From the NCBI RefSeq assembly GCF_000191045.1, contig NC_015185.1, positions 874,501 to 938,500 of the forward strand: a stretch of DNA of 64,000 nucleotides, in the 5' to 3' direction. A program made the translations under genes and the position numbers. Source of the DNA: Desulfurobacterium thermolithotrophum DSM 11699. Its GTDB lineage: Bacteria; Aquificota; Aquificia; Desulfurobacteriales; Desulfurobacteriaceae. How positions within the stretch are numbered: the first letter of the stretch is position 1; each line of letters begins with the position of its first letter. Positions 44,533 through 53,591 of the stretch are shown here, piece after piece. Under the pieces are notes generated by a model that was not told the DNA's origin, did not search any database, and saw nothing but the letters and a program-made list of their open reading frames with translations.

Positions 44533-44842
44533 AGAGCTCTACCATCATTTCGTTATCTTCAGTTCCTGCTTGAACCTTCACAATTCTATATCCCATTAGT
44601 TCTTCAAAGTCTTGCTTAGCTTTAATCTTGTAGTTAAGAATATAAGTATCTCTATTACTTTTTCCCATATAAACTGTTTCATCAAGCAAATTGTGAGCAG
44701 CTATAGTAGAAAGAGTATTTTTCAAAGAAAGTACTGAAGTTTCTGCTATTCTTCCAGATAAAATAAGAAATACTGAAAAAGCCATCCCTGCGATTGCTAC
44801 AGCAATAATAACCTCAAGAAGCGTAAAACCTTTTTTAAACAT
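44519..44842 (-). CDS. Type II/IV pilin-like prepilin (GspI/PilV-type)
   Basis: A 107-residue protein with the prepilin signature [20 protein letters not shown]: cleavage after Gly, +5 Glu and a hydrophobic helix. It precedes the larger prepilin and overlaps it. No assembly ATPase or secretin genes are nearby, so the two minor pilins probably join a filament encoded elsewhere. The start at 44842 has GGAG upstream; the open frame to 44938 is not supported. Confidence 0.85.
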   Translation of the reverse strand: MFKKGFTLLEVIIAVAIAGMAFSVFLILSGRIAETSVLSLKNTLSTIAAHNLLDETVYMGKSNRDTYILNYKIKAKQDFEELMGYRIVKVQAGTEDNEMMVELYEAR

Positions 44843-44906
44843 AAATACTCCTTTAAAGTTTATATTTATAATTATAATTCTTAACTTAAAGTCACTTGGA
44901 GGAAAG

Positions 44907-45641
44907 ATGAGAAAAAGAATAAGACTTGGGGTTAACATAGACCATGTAGCTACAGTTAGAAACGCAAGAAGAACTTTTGAACCAGATCCCGTTCATGCAG
45001 CAGTCATTGCAGATCTTGCAGGAGCTGATCAAATAACACTTCATGTAAGAGAAGATAGAAGGCATGTAAACGAAAGAGATTTAAAGCTAATAAAAGAAGT
45101 AATTCACTCAAGAGTAAACCTTGAAATGGCAGCAACAGAAGAAATGGTAAGTCTTGCTATCCAAGTAAAACCTCACCAAGTAACTCTTGTTCCTGAAAAG
45201 AGAGAAGAAATAACAACCGAAGGTGGACTTGATGTTGCTGGCCAAAAAGAAAAAATAGAGGAAACTGTGAAAAGACTAAAAAGTGCTGGAATAGTAGTTA
45301 ACCTTTTTATAGATCCTGATGAAGAGCAGATAAGGGCGGCCAAAGAAGTCAATGCAGATGCAGTTGAACTTCACACAGGTCGTTATGCAGAAGCTTTTAA
45401 TGAGAAAAAGGAAAAGGAAATAAAGGAAGAAATTGAAAGATTAAAAAGAGCAGCAAAATTAGGGAAGGAATTAGGCTTAAAAGTCTACGCCGGTCACGGG
45501 CTTACTTACAAAAATGTTAAACCTATAGCTGATATTCCAGAAATTGAAGAATTAAACATAGGTCACTCAATAGTAGCTAATGCTGTCTTAAAAGGTTTAA
45601 AAGAAGCAGTTCAAGAAATGATAAGGATAATTAACTCTTAA
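44907..45641 (+). CDS. pdxJ: Pyridoxine 5'-phosphate synthase PdxJ
   Basis: A 244-residue TIM-barrel enzyme making PNP from 1-deoxyxylulose-5-P and aminoacetone-phosphate. Seen: [55 protein letters not shown] and ELHTGRYA. Starts the pdxJ-acpS pair, 4 nt before acpS. Confidence 0.96.
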   Translation: MRKRIRLGVNIDHVATVRNARRTFEPDPVHAAVIADLAGADQITLHVREDRRHVNERDLKLIKEVIHSRVNLEMAATEEMVSLAIQVKPHQVTLVPEKREEITTEGGLDVAGQKEKIEETVKRLKSAGIVVNLFIDPDEEQIRAAKEVNADAVELHTGRYAEAFNEKKEKEIKEEIERLKRAAKLGKELGLKVYAGHGLTYKNVKPIADIPEIEELNIGHSIVANAVLKGLKEAVQEMIRIINS

Positions 45642-45645
45642 AGCC

Positions 45646-46002
45646 ATGCTTTTATCGTGTGGAGTGGATATTGTATCTATAAAAAGAGTGGAAAAACTTC
45701 TTGAAAGGTATGGAGACCGATTTATCAAAAAAGTCTTTCCGGAAGGAATAGAGTATTGCTATCAAAAAAGAAAAGGAGAATTAGCAGGTTGTATTGCTGC
45801 CCGCTTTGCTCTTAAGGAAGCTATTATTAAAGCACTGTCAGGAATTGAGAAAAAAGTAACTTTAAGTGAAATAGTCATTATTGGAGGGGGAAAGAATTTA
45901 GAAGTAAAGCTGAAAAATCACAAAGAAATTCAGCTAATCTATAGCATATCCCACGAAAAAGATTATGCCGTTGCAATGGTTAACGTTATCAAACTTAAAT
46001 AA
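45646..46002 (+). CDS. acpS: Holo-[acyl-carrier-protein] synthase
   Basis: A 118-residue phosphopantetheinyl transferase: GVDIVSIKRVEKLLERYG and FALKEAIIKALSG carry the Mg/CoA site, and ISHEKDYAVAMV closes the domain. It activates ACP for the FabH/FabK pathway encoded at 14-17 kb. Confidence 0.95.
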   Translation: MLLSCGVDIVSIKRVEKLLERYGDRFIKKVFPEGIEYCYQKRKGELAGCIAARFALKEAIIKALSGIEKKVTLSEIVIIGGGKNLEVKLKNHKEIQLIYSISHEKDYAVAMVNVIKLK

Positions 46003-46069
46003 GTTTGAAAGTACAGAATAAGAAAGAGTAGTGTAGAATTCCCTCAACAGATTTTATAAGGAGGTCTCG

Positions 46070-47392
46070 ATGATACCAAGATATACTCTTCCAGAAATGG
46101 GAGCTATTTGGGATGAACAAAATAAGCTAAGAAATTGGCTGAAGGTAGAAGTTGCAGCAGCTGAAAGCTGGGCTGAACTTGGGAAACTGCCTAAAGATGC
46201 TATTGAGAAAATAAAAGAAAAAGTAAAACCTTTTCTTGAAGGTGAAAAAGATTTTGACATCAAGAGAATAAACGAAATAGAAGAGGTTACAAATCACGAT
46301 GTTATTGCTTTTCTTACCTACATAAAAGAAGTTGTAGGAGACGAAGCAAAGTACCTTCATTTTGGTATGACTTCTTCTGATATGCTTGATACAGCTTTTG
46401 CTCTCCAAATAAAACAGGCAGGAGAGCTCCTTCTAAAAGATATAGAAAAGGTAATGGAAGCTATAAAGAAACGTGCTTTTGAACATAAAATGACAGTCAT
46501 GATAGGTAGAACCCACGGAATTCACGCTGAACCAATTACTTTTGGTTTAAAACTTGCTATCTGGTACGATGAAATGAAGAGAAACTACGAAAGGCTCCAA
46601 GCTGCTGTTAAAAGAGCGGCAGTTGGAAAGATATCAGGAGCTGTTGGAACATTTGCAAACATTGACCCAAGAGTTGAAGAGATGACCTGTGAAAGGCTTG
46701 GAATTGGATACGCAAAGGCTTCAAACCAGGTAGTTCAAAGAGATAGACACGCTGAATTCTTAGCCGCAATGGCCTTAACAGCATCTTCCATTGAAAAGTT
46801 TGCAACAGAAATTAGACACCTTCAAAGAACAGAAGTCAGGGAAGTTGAAGAACCATTTAGGAAAGGACAAAAAGGTTCGTCTGCTATGCCTCACAAAAGA
46901 AATCCAATTCTATCTGAAAGACTCTGCGGACTTGCAAGAGTTGTAAGAAGTGCTTCAATCGTTGGAATGGAAAACATTCCACTCTGGCATGAAAGAGACA
47001 TTTCTCACTCTTCAACAGAAAGAACGATCTTTCCAGATGCGTGTATAGCTCTTGACTACATGCTTCAAAAGTTTGCAAATCTAATGGAAAATCTTGTAGT
47101 TTACCCCGAAAACATGATGAAGAACTTAAATCTTTTAAGAGGACTTGTTTTCTCACAAAGAGTTCTTCTTACCCTTATTGAAAAAGGCGGACTTTCAAGA
47201 GAAGACTCTTATGCAATTGTTCAGGAAAACGCGATGAAGGTCTGGAATGAGGGAGCAGATTTTAAAGAACTTCTTAAAGCTGATGAAAGAGTTAGAAAGG
47301 TTTTAACTGAAGAAGAAATCGACGAGATATTTGATCTTTCCTACCATACAAAAAATGTTGATTACATTTTCAAAAGAGTTTTTGGAGAGTAA
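46070..47392 (+). CDS. purB: Adenylosuccinate lyase
   Basis: A 440-residue fumarase-fold lyase: EEVTNHDVIAFL, HFGMTSSDMLDTA, GRTHGIHAEPITFG and the signature KGSSAMPHKRNPI. It splits adenylosuccinate and SAICAR in purine synthesis. Followed by a strong terminator. AAGGAGG before its ATG. Confidence 0.97.
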   Translation: MIPRYTLPEMGAIWDEQNKLRNWLKVEVAAAESWAELGKLPKDAIEKIKEKVKPFLEGEKDFDIKRINEIEEVTNHDVIAFLTYIKEVVGDEAKYLHFGMTSSDMLDTAFALQIKQAGELLLKDIEKVMEAIKKRAFEHKMTVMIGRTHGIHAEPITFGLKLAIWYDEMKRNYERLQAAVKRAAVGKISGAVGTFANIDPRVEEMTCERLGIGYAKASNQVVQRDRHAEFLAAMALTASSIEKFATEIRHLQRTEVREVEEPFRKGQKGSSAMPHKRNPILSERLCGLARVVRSASIVGMENIPLWHERDISHSSTERTIFPDACIALDYMLQKFANLMENLVVYPENMMKNLNLLRGLVFSQRVLLTLIEKGGLSREDSYAIVQENAMKVWNEGADFKELLKADERVRKVLTEEEIDEIFDLSYHTKNVDYIFKRVFGE

Positions 47393-47406
47393 TACAAATT
47401 GGTTAC

Positions 47407-47440
47407 TCCTCCCTCCTCTTGAGGAGGGAGGAATTTTTTT
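47407..47440 (+). terminator. purB terminator
   Basis: A perfect 12-bp stem, TCCTCCCTCCTC (47407-47418) with GAGGAGGGAGGA (47421-47432), around TT, followed by seven T residues. A strong intrinsic terminator. Confidence 0.93.
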
Positions 47441-47500
47441 CTGTTCTTTCCCTTCAGAAGCACTTAAATTAAGAAACAGAATGTAAATCTGGAGGGAGAG

Positions 47501-48502
47501 ATGCCAACTGTTGAAGCCAAATACTGGGAGCCACTTAAATCCAACAAAGTAAGATGTATTCTATGTCCTCGGAGTTGCATTATTCCTGATGGAGGACAGG
47601 GATTTTGTCTTGTCAGAAAAAATAAAGGAGGAAAGCTCTACACGAGTATTTATGGAGAAATAACATCGGCAAACTATGATCCAATTGAAAAAAAGCCTCT
47701 TTATCACTTTTATCCAGGTTCTGTAATCTTCTCTATTGGAACAAACGGTTGCAACCTTGACTGCAAGTCCTGTCAAAACTGGGAAATATCAAGACAAGAA
47801 ACTTCAAGACAATTATTTACTTCTGAAATGGCTGTTGAATATGCAAGACGTTATGGTTCCATAGGTATTGCTTATACCTATAACGACCCGATAATTTGGT
47901 TTGAATATGTAAAAGACACTGCTAAAAAAATAAAAGAGGCTGGACTTGTGAACGTAATGGTAACCAATGGAAACATAAGCATAGAGGCTCTCTTAGAGCT
48001 CTTACCTTTAATAGATGCTTTTAACGTTGACCTAAAGGGTATGGACGAAGAATACTATCTAAAGTTTTCTTCGTTTCCTAATCCAAATGTCTGGAAAGTT
48101 TGTGAAGAAATAAAGAAAGCAGGAAAGCATTTAGAATTAACAAAGTTAGTAGTTCCTGGTTTTGACAAGTTTACTCCTGAGTACTTTGAGAGATTTGGAA
48201 AGTGGATTGCTGAAAACCTTGGTAAAGAAACCCCAATTCACTATTCAAGATTCTTTCCTGCCTATAAACTGATGAATACTCCACCAACTCCCGTTAATGT
48301 CTTAGATATGGCATACGACGTTACAAAAGAATATCTCTACTATGTTTATGTTGGAAATGTTATTGAACCAGAAAGGGAATCTACCTACTGTCCACAGTGC
48401 GGAGCTCTTCTTGTTAGAAGAGTTAGTTACAATGTTGATGTTCTTTTTGATTCAAACGGTATATGTCCTAACTGTAGTAGACCAGTAGATTTTGTTTTCT
48501 AG
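47501..48502 (+). CDS. AmmeMemoRadiSam-system-type radical SAM enzyme
   Basis: A 333-residue radical SAM protein with an N-terminal Cys region (CILCPRSCIIPDGGQGFCLV), the [4Fe-4S]/SAM motif NGCNLDCKSCQNW and a C-terminal zinc-like pair (CPQCG, CPNCSRP). This layout is that of the radical SAM member of the AMMECR1/Memo/radical-SAM trio. Neither partner gene is in the window. The reaction is unknown for the family. Confidence 0.85.
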   Translation: MPTVEAKYWEPLKSNKVRCILCPRSCIIPDGGQGFCLVRKNKGGKLYTSIYGEITSANYDPIEKKPLYHFYPGSVIFSIGTNGCNLDCKSCQNWEISRQETSRQLFTSEMAVEYARRYGSIGIAYTYNDPIIWFEYVKDTAKKIKEAGLVNVMVTNGNISIEALLELLPLIDAFNVDLKGMDEEYYLKFSSFPNPNVWKVCEEIKKAGKHLELTKLVVPGFDKFTPEYFERFGKWIAENLGKETPIHYSRFFPAYKLMNTPPTPVNVLDMAYDVTKEYLYYVYVGNVIEPERESTYCPQCGALLVRRVSYNVDVLFDSNGICPNCSRPVDFVF

Positions 48503-48511
48503 ATATAAGCT

Positions 48512-48541
48512 AAGGTGTCCACCATGTATTGAACTCGAACA
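48512..48541 (-). mobile_element. Solo right-end relic of the 55989-57113 insertion sequence
   Basis: These 30 nt are identical to 57084-57113, the right end of the IS at 55989-57113, including its terminal inverted repeat and the final AACA. Nothing of the rest of the element is nearby. The match stops exactly at the IS boundary. It marks a former insertion or a one-ended event, ending 5 nt before the tRNA -35 box. The - strand assignment gives the orientation of the end as an inverted repeat relative to the left end. Confidence 0.8.
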
Positions 48542-48546
48542 AAAAG

Positions 48547-48575
48547 TTGACAACAAAGAATAAGAGTCTTATATT
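48547..48575 (+). promoter_or_regulatory. tRNA-Leu promoter
   Basis: TTGACA (48547-48552), 17-nt spacer, TATATT (48570-48575), then the tRNA 18 nt later. A near-consensus promoter fitting stable-RNA transcription, immediately next to the IS relic. Confidence 0.75.
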
Positions 48576-48593
48576 ATGGGACGTCAAGGTAGC

Positions 48594-48680
48594 GCGGGAG
48601 TGGCGGAATCGGCAGACGCGCTGTCTTGAGGGGGCAGTGCCCTTACGGGCGTGCGGGTTCAAATCCCGCCTCCCGCACCA
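48594..48680 (+). tRNA. tRNA-Leu (GAG)
   Basis: An 87-nt class II tRNA. The acceptor GCGGGAG pairs with CTCCCGC, and CCA is encoded at 48678-48680. The anticodon stem CTGTC/GGCAG encloses the loop TTGAGGG, so the anticodon is GAG (reads CUC/CUU). The variable arm TGCCCTTACGGGCGT and TPsiC arm with GGTTCAAATCC are clear. Confidence 0.96.
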
Positions 48681-48730
48681 TATTTAAAGTTCGTGCTTCC
48701 ATTTAATCTTTCCTAAACCTTAAATCTTTT

Positions 48731-49741
48731 TCAGTTCCCCACCTTTACAAGTTTTTTCAAATTTTCAGCCTGTTCTCTTGTACCAATTATAATTAGGGAA
48801 TCTCCTTCTAAAATCATCGTAGTGGAGGTAGGATTCAAAATAAATGAACCATCTCCTCTTTTTATGCTAATAACAATAACACCTGTCTTTTTAGGTATTT
48901 CGAGATCCTTTAAGAGCTTTCCATGAAAAGGAGAACCTTTTGGAATTTTTACTTCTTCTAATCTTAGATCTATTTCTCCGTGATGGGTAACAATATCAAG
49001 AAAAGTAACAACACTTGGCCTTATCGCAAGGGAAGCCATTCTTAAACCACCTATTACATTTGGAAGAATGACTTCAGTAGCTCCAGCTCTTTTTAGTTTT
49101 AAAACGTTTTCCTCTCTGTTTGCTCTTGCAACGATTCTTAGTTTGGGATTCAGGTTCTTTGCAGAAAGAGTTATGAAAAGATTGTCTGCATCATCTGCCG
49201 TTGCAACAATTAAGTTTGCCGCAGATTTTACACCTGCTTTAATAAGAACTTCATCTTGCGTTGCATCTCCAATGATGTAAATAAGGTTAGGATATTTTGT
49301 TTTAGCTTCTTCTATTCTTGCCTTATCTTTTTCAACAACAACAAAGGGAATTCCCTCTTTCCATAATTCTTTAATAGCTGCCTGTCCTGTTCTTCCAAGA
49401 CCGCAAACTATCGTATGCTCTTTAAGCTTAGAAATCATCTTTTCTATCCTCTTTATTATAAAGATTTCCTGAAGTTCTCCTTCAAAAATCATAGATGCAA
49501 CTGTAGAAGCACCATAGGCAAAAACAATAAAAGCAATAATGATTACAAACATTGTAAATATTTTTCCAGCAGTAGAAAGAGGATGTACTTCTCCATATCC
49601 TACGGTTGAGATAGTTATTATTGTATGCCATAGAGCATCAAGGAAAGACCATTGTTCTATGAGCATTATTCCAATAGTTGAGAAAATAATAAGAATGAGC
49701 AAAAATGAAAGTATGGTTATAAATTTTCTAATAGTTTCCAT
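48731..49741 (-). CDS. Potassium channel with TrkA-N and TrkA-C domains
   Basis: A 336-residue K+ channel with two membrane helices around the selectivity filter TISTVGYGEVHP, a RCK/TrkA-N domain (VCGLGRTGQAAIKEL, IIGDATQDEVLI) and a TrkA-C domain (RLEEVKIPKGSPFHGKLLKD). It controls K+ flux, probably gated by nucleotide. It is transcribed toward the tRNA. Confidence 0.9.
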   Translation of the reverse strand: METIRKFITILSFLLILIIFSTIGIMLIEQWSFLDALWHTIITISTVGYGEVHPLSTAGKIFTMFVIIIAFIVFAYGASTVASMIFEGELQEIFIIKRIEKMISKLKEHTIVCGLGRTGQAAIKELWKEGIPFVVVEKDKARIEEAKTKYPNLIYIIGDATQDEVLIKAGVKSAANLIVATADDADNLFITLSAKNLNPKLRIVARANREENVLKLKRAGATEVILPNVIGGLRMASLAIRPSVVTFLDIVTHHGEIDLRLEEVKIPKGSPFHGKLLKDLEIPKKTGVIVISIKRGDGSFILNPTSTTMILEGDSLIIIGTREQAENLKKLVKVGN

Positions 49742-49812
49742 TTCTGCTGTACTTCCCTTTTAGTTTGAAAGTAGCATATTTTGACTTCCAAAGTATATTA
49801 TAGGAGCCAGTA

Positions 49813-50343
49813 GTGAAGTTCAAGTTTTTCTTTGTTGGAAAAATTCCAAGCAAAGCAAACTATAAAAAGATATCTCATAGACGGATAAACGGAGAAATGA
49901 AACCTTTTATCATTAATAATCCACAGGTTATTTCATCTCAAAAGGAAGCTATCTACCAGTTTCATCTTCAAAAACTATCTTATGGGATAGATAAATTTCC
50001 TATAGAAAAGCCTGTTAAAGTTTCTGTTTCATTTCTTTTTTCAAAAAGGGTAAAACAAAGAGATATAGATAATGCTGAAAAGTTTGTTGGAGATGTGTTA
50101 GAAAAAGCAGGTGTTTTAAAGAGAGATTCTTTGATATATGTTAAAGAGAAGGTTGAAAAGCGTTTGGGAGTAAAAGGATTTGACGAAATAGTTATTATTG
50201 AGATTGAAGAGCTTGATGAAAAAAAGAGAAAGGAACACGAAAAGGAAGTCGAAAAACTTCCAGAAGAACTTCTTGAATTCTTAAAGAAACTAAAACTGGA
50301 GTTACCGGATGAGAGTAGAGTTAGATGTAAAAGTTCCGATTGA
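49813..50343 (+). CDS. RusA-like Holliday junction resolvase
   Basis: A 176-residue protein with the RusA core: FVGKIPSKANYKK, the acidic pair region KQRDIDNAEKFVGDVLEKAGVLKRDS carrying catalytic Asp residues, and a highly charged C-terminal extension. RusA resolves Holliday junctions. GTG start at 49813. Its end overlaps the next gene by 35 nt. Confidence 0.8.
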   Translation: MKFKFFFVGKIPSKANYKKISHRRINGEMKPFIINNPQVISSQKEAIYQFHLQKLSYGIDKFPIEKPVKVSVSFLFSKRVKQRDIDNAEKFVGDVLEKAGVLKRDSLIYVKEKVEKRLGVKGFDEIVIIEIEELDEKKRKEHEKEVEKLPEELLEFLKKLKLELPDESRVRCKSSD

Positions 50344-51889
50344 CAGTACTTTTAGTGAGGAACTAAGGAAGTTAGGAATAGAAACAACGTTTGAGATAGT
50401 TAGAAAGTCTTTAGACGCAAGAAAAAAGCCTTACTATCTTTACAGAATTGTTATTGACCTTCCAGAGGATACAGCAAAAAAACTAATAGAAGAAGGAAAA
50501 GTAAGGAAGCATAAGGAAATTGAAGAACTTTTGGTTCCTGCTGTTTTAACCAAAAAAAGCGTTTTAATTGTTGGAACAGGACCAGCAGGACTTTTTTCTG
50601 CTTTAATTCTTGCCGAGGCTGGTTTTGATGTCACAGTTATTGATAGAGGTAAACCCATACAAGAGCGGGTTAAAGATGTTAAACTTTTTTGGGAAAAGAG
50701 AAAGTTAGATAAAAACTCTAACGTTCAGTTTGGAGAAGGAGGGGCAGGGACTTTTTCAGACGGGAAGCTTACAACAAGAGTTAAGGACAAGAAAAAACAT
50801 TTTGTTTATAAGATTTTTGTCGAGTGTGGAGCTCCATCTGAAATTCTTTATGAGAATAAACCTCATGTAGGGACAGATAAGCTCCAAGAGGTTATTCCGA
50901 ATTTAAGGAGAAAACTAGAGGAATTAGGAGTAGTATTTAGATTTTCTACAAAGCTTGAAAAATTGAAAGTAAGAAATAGAAAGGTTGAAGAAGTTTATCT
51001 AAGGGACTTAAGAACAGGAATAGAATCTATTGAAAAGTTTGATTATATCTTCCTTGCCATAGGAAATAGTGCAAGGGACACTTTTGAGATGCTAAAAAAG
51101 GAAGACATTGTTTTAAAAGCAAAACCCTTCGCGGTTGGTCTTCGAGTCATCCACAGACAAAGAACTATAGATAGAATGCAGTATGGAAGATTTTTTAAAC
51201 ATCCTAATCTTCCACCCGCTGATTATTCTTTAACTTACAAAGGTAGGGAAAGAAACGTTTTTTCTTTTTGTATGTGCCCTGGAGGTTATGTTATCTGTGC
51301 ATCATCTGAAGAAAATAGCGTTGTTTGTAACGGAATGAGTAACTATAAAAGAGATAGTGGATATGCAAATAGTGCAATTGTTGTTCAAGTTTTTCCTAAA
51401 GATTTTGAAAATGATCCATTTAGAGCAATGGAATTTCAAAGAGCTTTAGAAAGAGCAGCTTTTGTAATGGGAGGTAGCAACTATGCCATGCCAGCTCAAA
51501 AGGTGTGGGACTTCATAGAAGGTCAGAGTTCAAATAAGCTTATTGAAGGGGGATACATTCCTGAGATAAAAAGCGCAAGGCTTGATAAATTGCTTCCTAA
51601 ACCTATAGTAGATCACATTAGAGAAGCTTTCATCTACTGGAGTAAGAGAATTCCGTTTTTTGTTCCAGGAAATGCAACTTTTGTTGGAGTTGAGACAAGA
51701 ACCTCTTCTCCACTAAGAATTGTAAGAAGAGAAGACTATTCTTCTATTTCTGCCGATAATCTCTTTCCAATTGGAGAAGGTGCAGGATATGCAGGTGGTA
51801 TAACGAGTTCTGCAATTGATGGAATAAATGGTGCTCTTTCGTTGATTAGGAGGTTAAATGAAGGAAGAGAACCTGTAAGCTACCTATAA
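50309..51889 (+). CDS. FAD-dependent dehydrogenase (COG2509 type)
   Basis: A 526-residue flavoprotein. An ~90-residue N-terminal domain precedes the FAD motif VLIVGTGPAGLFSALILAEAG. FGEGGAGTFSDGKLTTRV, FCMCPGGYVICAS and the terminal FPIGEGAGYAGGITSSAIDG follow. It belongs to the broadly distributed uncharacterised GidA-like flavoproteins, whose substrate is unknown. Reads from inside the rusA end. Confidence 0.88.
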   Translation: MRVELDVKVPIDSTFSEELRKLGIETTFEIVRKSLDARKKPYYLYRIVIDLPEDTAKKLIEEGKVRKHKEIEELLVPAVLTKKSVLIVGTGPAGLFSALILAEAGFDVTVIDRGKPIQERVKDVKLFWEKRKLDKNSNVQFGEGGAGTFSDGKLTTRVKDKKKHFVYKIFVECGAPSEILYENKPHVGTDKLQEVIPNLRRKLEELGVVFRFSTKLEKLKVRNRKVEEVYLRDLRTGIESIEKFDYIFLAIGNSARDTFEMLKKEDIVLKAKPFAVGLRVIHRQRTIDRMQYGRFFKHPNLPPADYSLTYKGRERNVFSFCMCPGGYVICASSEENSVVCNGMSNYKRDSGYANSAIVVQVFPKDFENDPFRAMEFQRALERAAFVMGGSNYAMPAQKVWDFIEGQSSNKLIEGGYIPEIKSARLDKLLPKPIVDHIREAFIYWSKRIPFFVPGNATFVGVETRTSSPLRIVRREDYSSISADNLFPIGEGAGYAGGITSSAIDGINGALSLIRRLNEGREPVSYL

Positions 51890-53018
51890 TGAATCCTAAA
51901 ACTCCACCTAAAAGGGTAATATAGCGGAGCTCTTCGTTTATTAGTTTTAAAACTATTAGCTCTACCTCTTCAATAGGAAGTGAGTTAACTCTATTTTTAA
52001 CAAGAGTTTCAACGTCAACAGACTCCATTATGACAGGGAGCTCTATTTCAATTATTTGAAGAAGCCTTTCAGTAACAATTTCTGATATGAGATTTTTCTT
52101 TCTTTGTACGACTTCCTTTAGTAGAGCAACAATTTGAGGAATGATTTCTTCTTTTAATTGAGAGACCTCTGAAATCTTTTTTTCCCGAAAGGAATTTATA
52201 ATTTCTAAAACAGTTTCATTAGCGATCTCTTTAAGCTTTTTACCTCTTTCTCCTGAAAGATTAATTTTCTTATTAAGTAATTCCCTTGTTTTTTCCCAGA
52301 CAATCTTTGAAACTTTCACTTTGAGTTGAGGATCAGAAGTAGAATTTTCAATGAATTTTATAATCATATCTGAAATTTTTTCTGAAAAACTGTCAACACT
52401 CTTTTCTGTTAAGAGAGGAAAGTATAACTTAAACTTTAAAAGATTATTTCTTACTCCATAGTAAATTATGTCTTTGAATTCTGCTTTTTTTGTTAGCTTT
52501 AGAATCTCTTCTGTTATTTCGTCTATCTTTTCATCAATAAACTTTTCTAACTCTTTTTTCAAATCGGGAGTTAAAAGTTCTTCAAATTTTTTTCCATTTA
52601 AGAACTCAAAGAGTCTATTAATTAAATCTGATATCCTTTCTTCAAGAAAGGTAAAATCAATAAATTTTTCGAGCTTTTCGTTTTCAATATTCTCCAAAAT
52701 TTCTTTGATATATGTATCTCCATTTTCCACAAACTCATCAAGCAATTTTTCAACAAACTGCTTTAGATGTTCTTTTATTTTTTCTTCGTTTAGTCTTTTT
52801 CTTAAAACTTCCTCTGTCAGAAGATTTTCCTTAACAATCTTTGCAATAGCTTCTGCAAGCTTTTCTCTCTTGGAAGGAATGAGTCCAGGAGTAAAAGGAA
52901 CTTTCCAACCAAAGAAATAGTAAGTCTTTATTGGCCGAAAGAGCATTTTAATTGCAAGATAATTTGTAAAATATCCAATGGCTGCACCAACAACAGGAGG
53001 AATAAAAAGCTCAATCAA
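51846..53018 (-). CDS. DUF445 membrane-associated protein
   Basis: A 390-residue protein. It starts with the DUF445 signature PVVGAAIGYFTNYLAIKMLFRP and the PGLIPSKREKLAEAIA loop, then long Lys/Glu-rich helices likely to form coiled coils, and ends in a short membrane helix (LLGGVLGFIIGSLQVLFL). Function unknown. The 3' end overlaps the convergent flavoprotein gene by 44 nt. Confidence 0.85.
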   Translation of the reverse strand: MIELFIPPVVGAAIGYFTNYLAIKMLFRPIKTYYFFGWKVPFTPGLIPSKREKLAEAIAKIVKENLLTEEVLRKRLNEEKIKEHLKQFVEKLLDEFVENGDTYIKEILENIENEKLEKFIDFTFLEERISDLINRLFEFLNGKKFEELLTPDLKKELEKFIDEKIDEITEEILKLTKKAEFKDIIYYGVRNNLLKFKLYFPLLTEKSVDSFSEKISDMIIKFIENSTSDPQLKVKVSKIVWEKTRELLNKKINLSGERGKKLKEIANETVLEIINSFREKKISEVSQLKEEIIPQIVALLKEVVQRKKNLISEIVTERLLQIIEIELPVIMESVDVETLVKNRVNSLPIEEVELIVLKLINEELRYITLLGGVLGFIIGSLQVLFLHLTS

Positions 53019-53559
53019 GGATTATCTCCTCTAAAACTTTGTAAATAGGGCCTTTTGAAGTTAGTTTACTTTCAATTAGACACACTTTTTGTTCAACTTT
53101 TTTATCAAAAAAGTGTTCTTTCATTTGAAAAAGATAGCTTTTAAACTTTGTTGCATGCCTTAATTTCTTTATTCTTAAAAGTGTTAGATGTGGTTTAAAA
53201 ATTTTCTCAGGTGAAAAACCAAAAGGCATTAAAGCCTGATCTATTTTTCTTTTTACTTCTTCAATTTCCTCTGATTTCATTCCAATCCAAAGAACTCTTG
53301 GAGATTTCAAATTTGGGAAAACGTCAAGTCCTTTATAAGTGACCATAGGAGCAGTTATTCCTTTTAGTTTGTTTTTTAACATTTGTTTAATTTGAGGAAT
53401 CCTTTCTTCTTCAATATCTCCCAAAAATCTATAAGTAAAATGTATATTTTCCTTTTCTACCCATTTTCCTAAAATTCCTAAGAGCTCTATTCTTTCTTTA
53501 ACAGCTTCTATACCTGAAACAGTAGTAAGAGTTCCAATGAAAAGCCGTTTTTTTGCCAT
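53011..53559 (-). CDS. thpR: RNA 2',3'-cyclic phosphodiesterase ThpR
   Basis: A 182-residue 2H phosphoesterase with the two His motifs HFTYRFLGDI and HLTLLRIKK at the expected spacing. It opens RNA 2',3'-cyclic phosphates and is also called LigT. Its stop overlaps the DUF445 start by 8 nt. Confidence 0.9.
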   Translation of the reverse strand: MAKKRLFIGTLTTVSGIEAVKERIELLGILGKWVEKENIHFTYRFLGDIEEERIPQIKQMLKNKLKGITAPMVTYKGLDVFPNLKSPRVLWIGMKSEEIEEVKRKIDQALMPFGFSPEKIFKPHLTLLRIKKLRHATKFKSYLFQMKEHFFDKKVEQKVCLIESKLTSKGPIYKVLEEIILD

Positions 53560-53591
53560 CTAACCTCCTAGAATTTTAATTATAATCAAAG

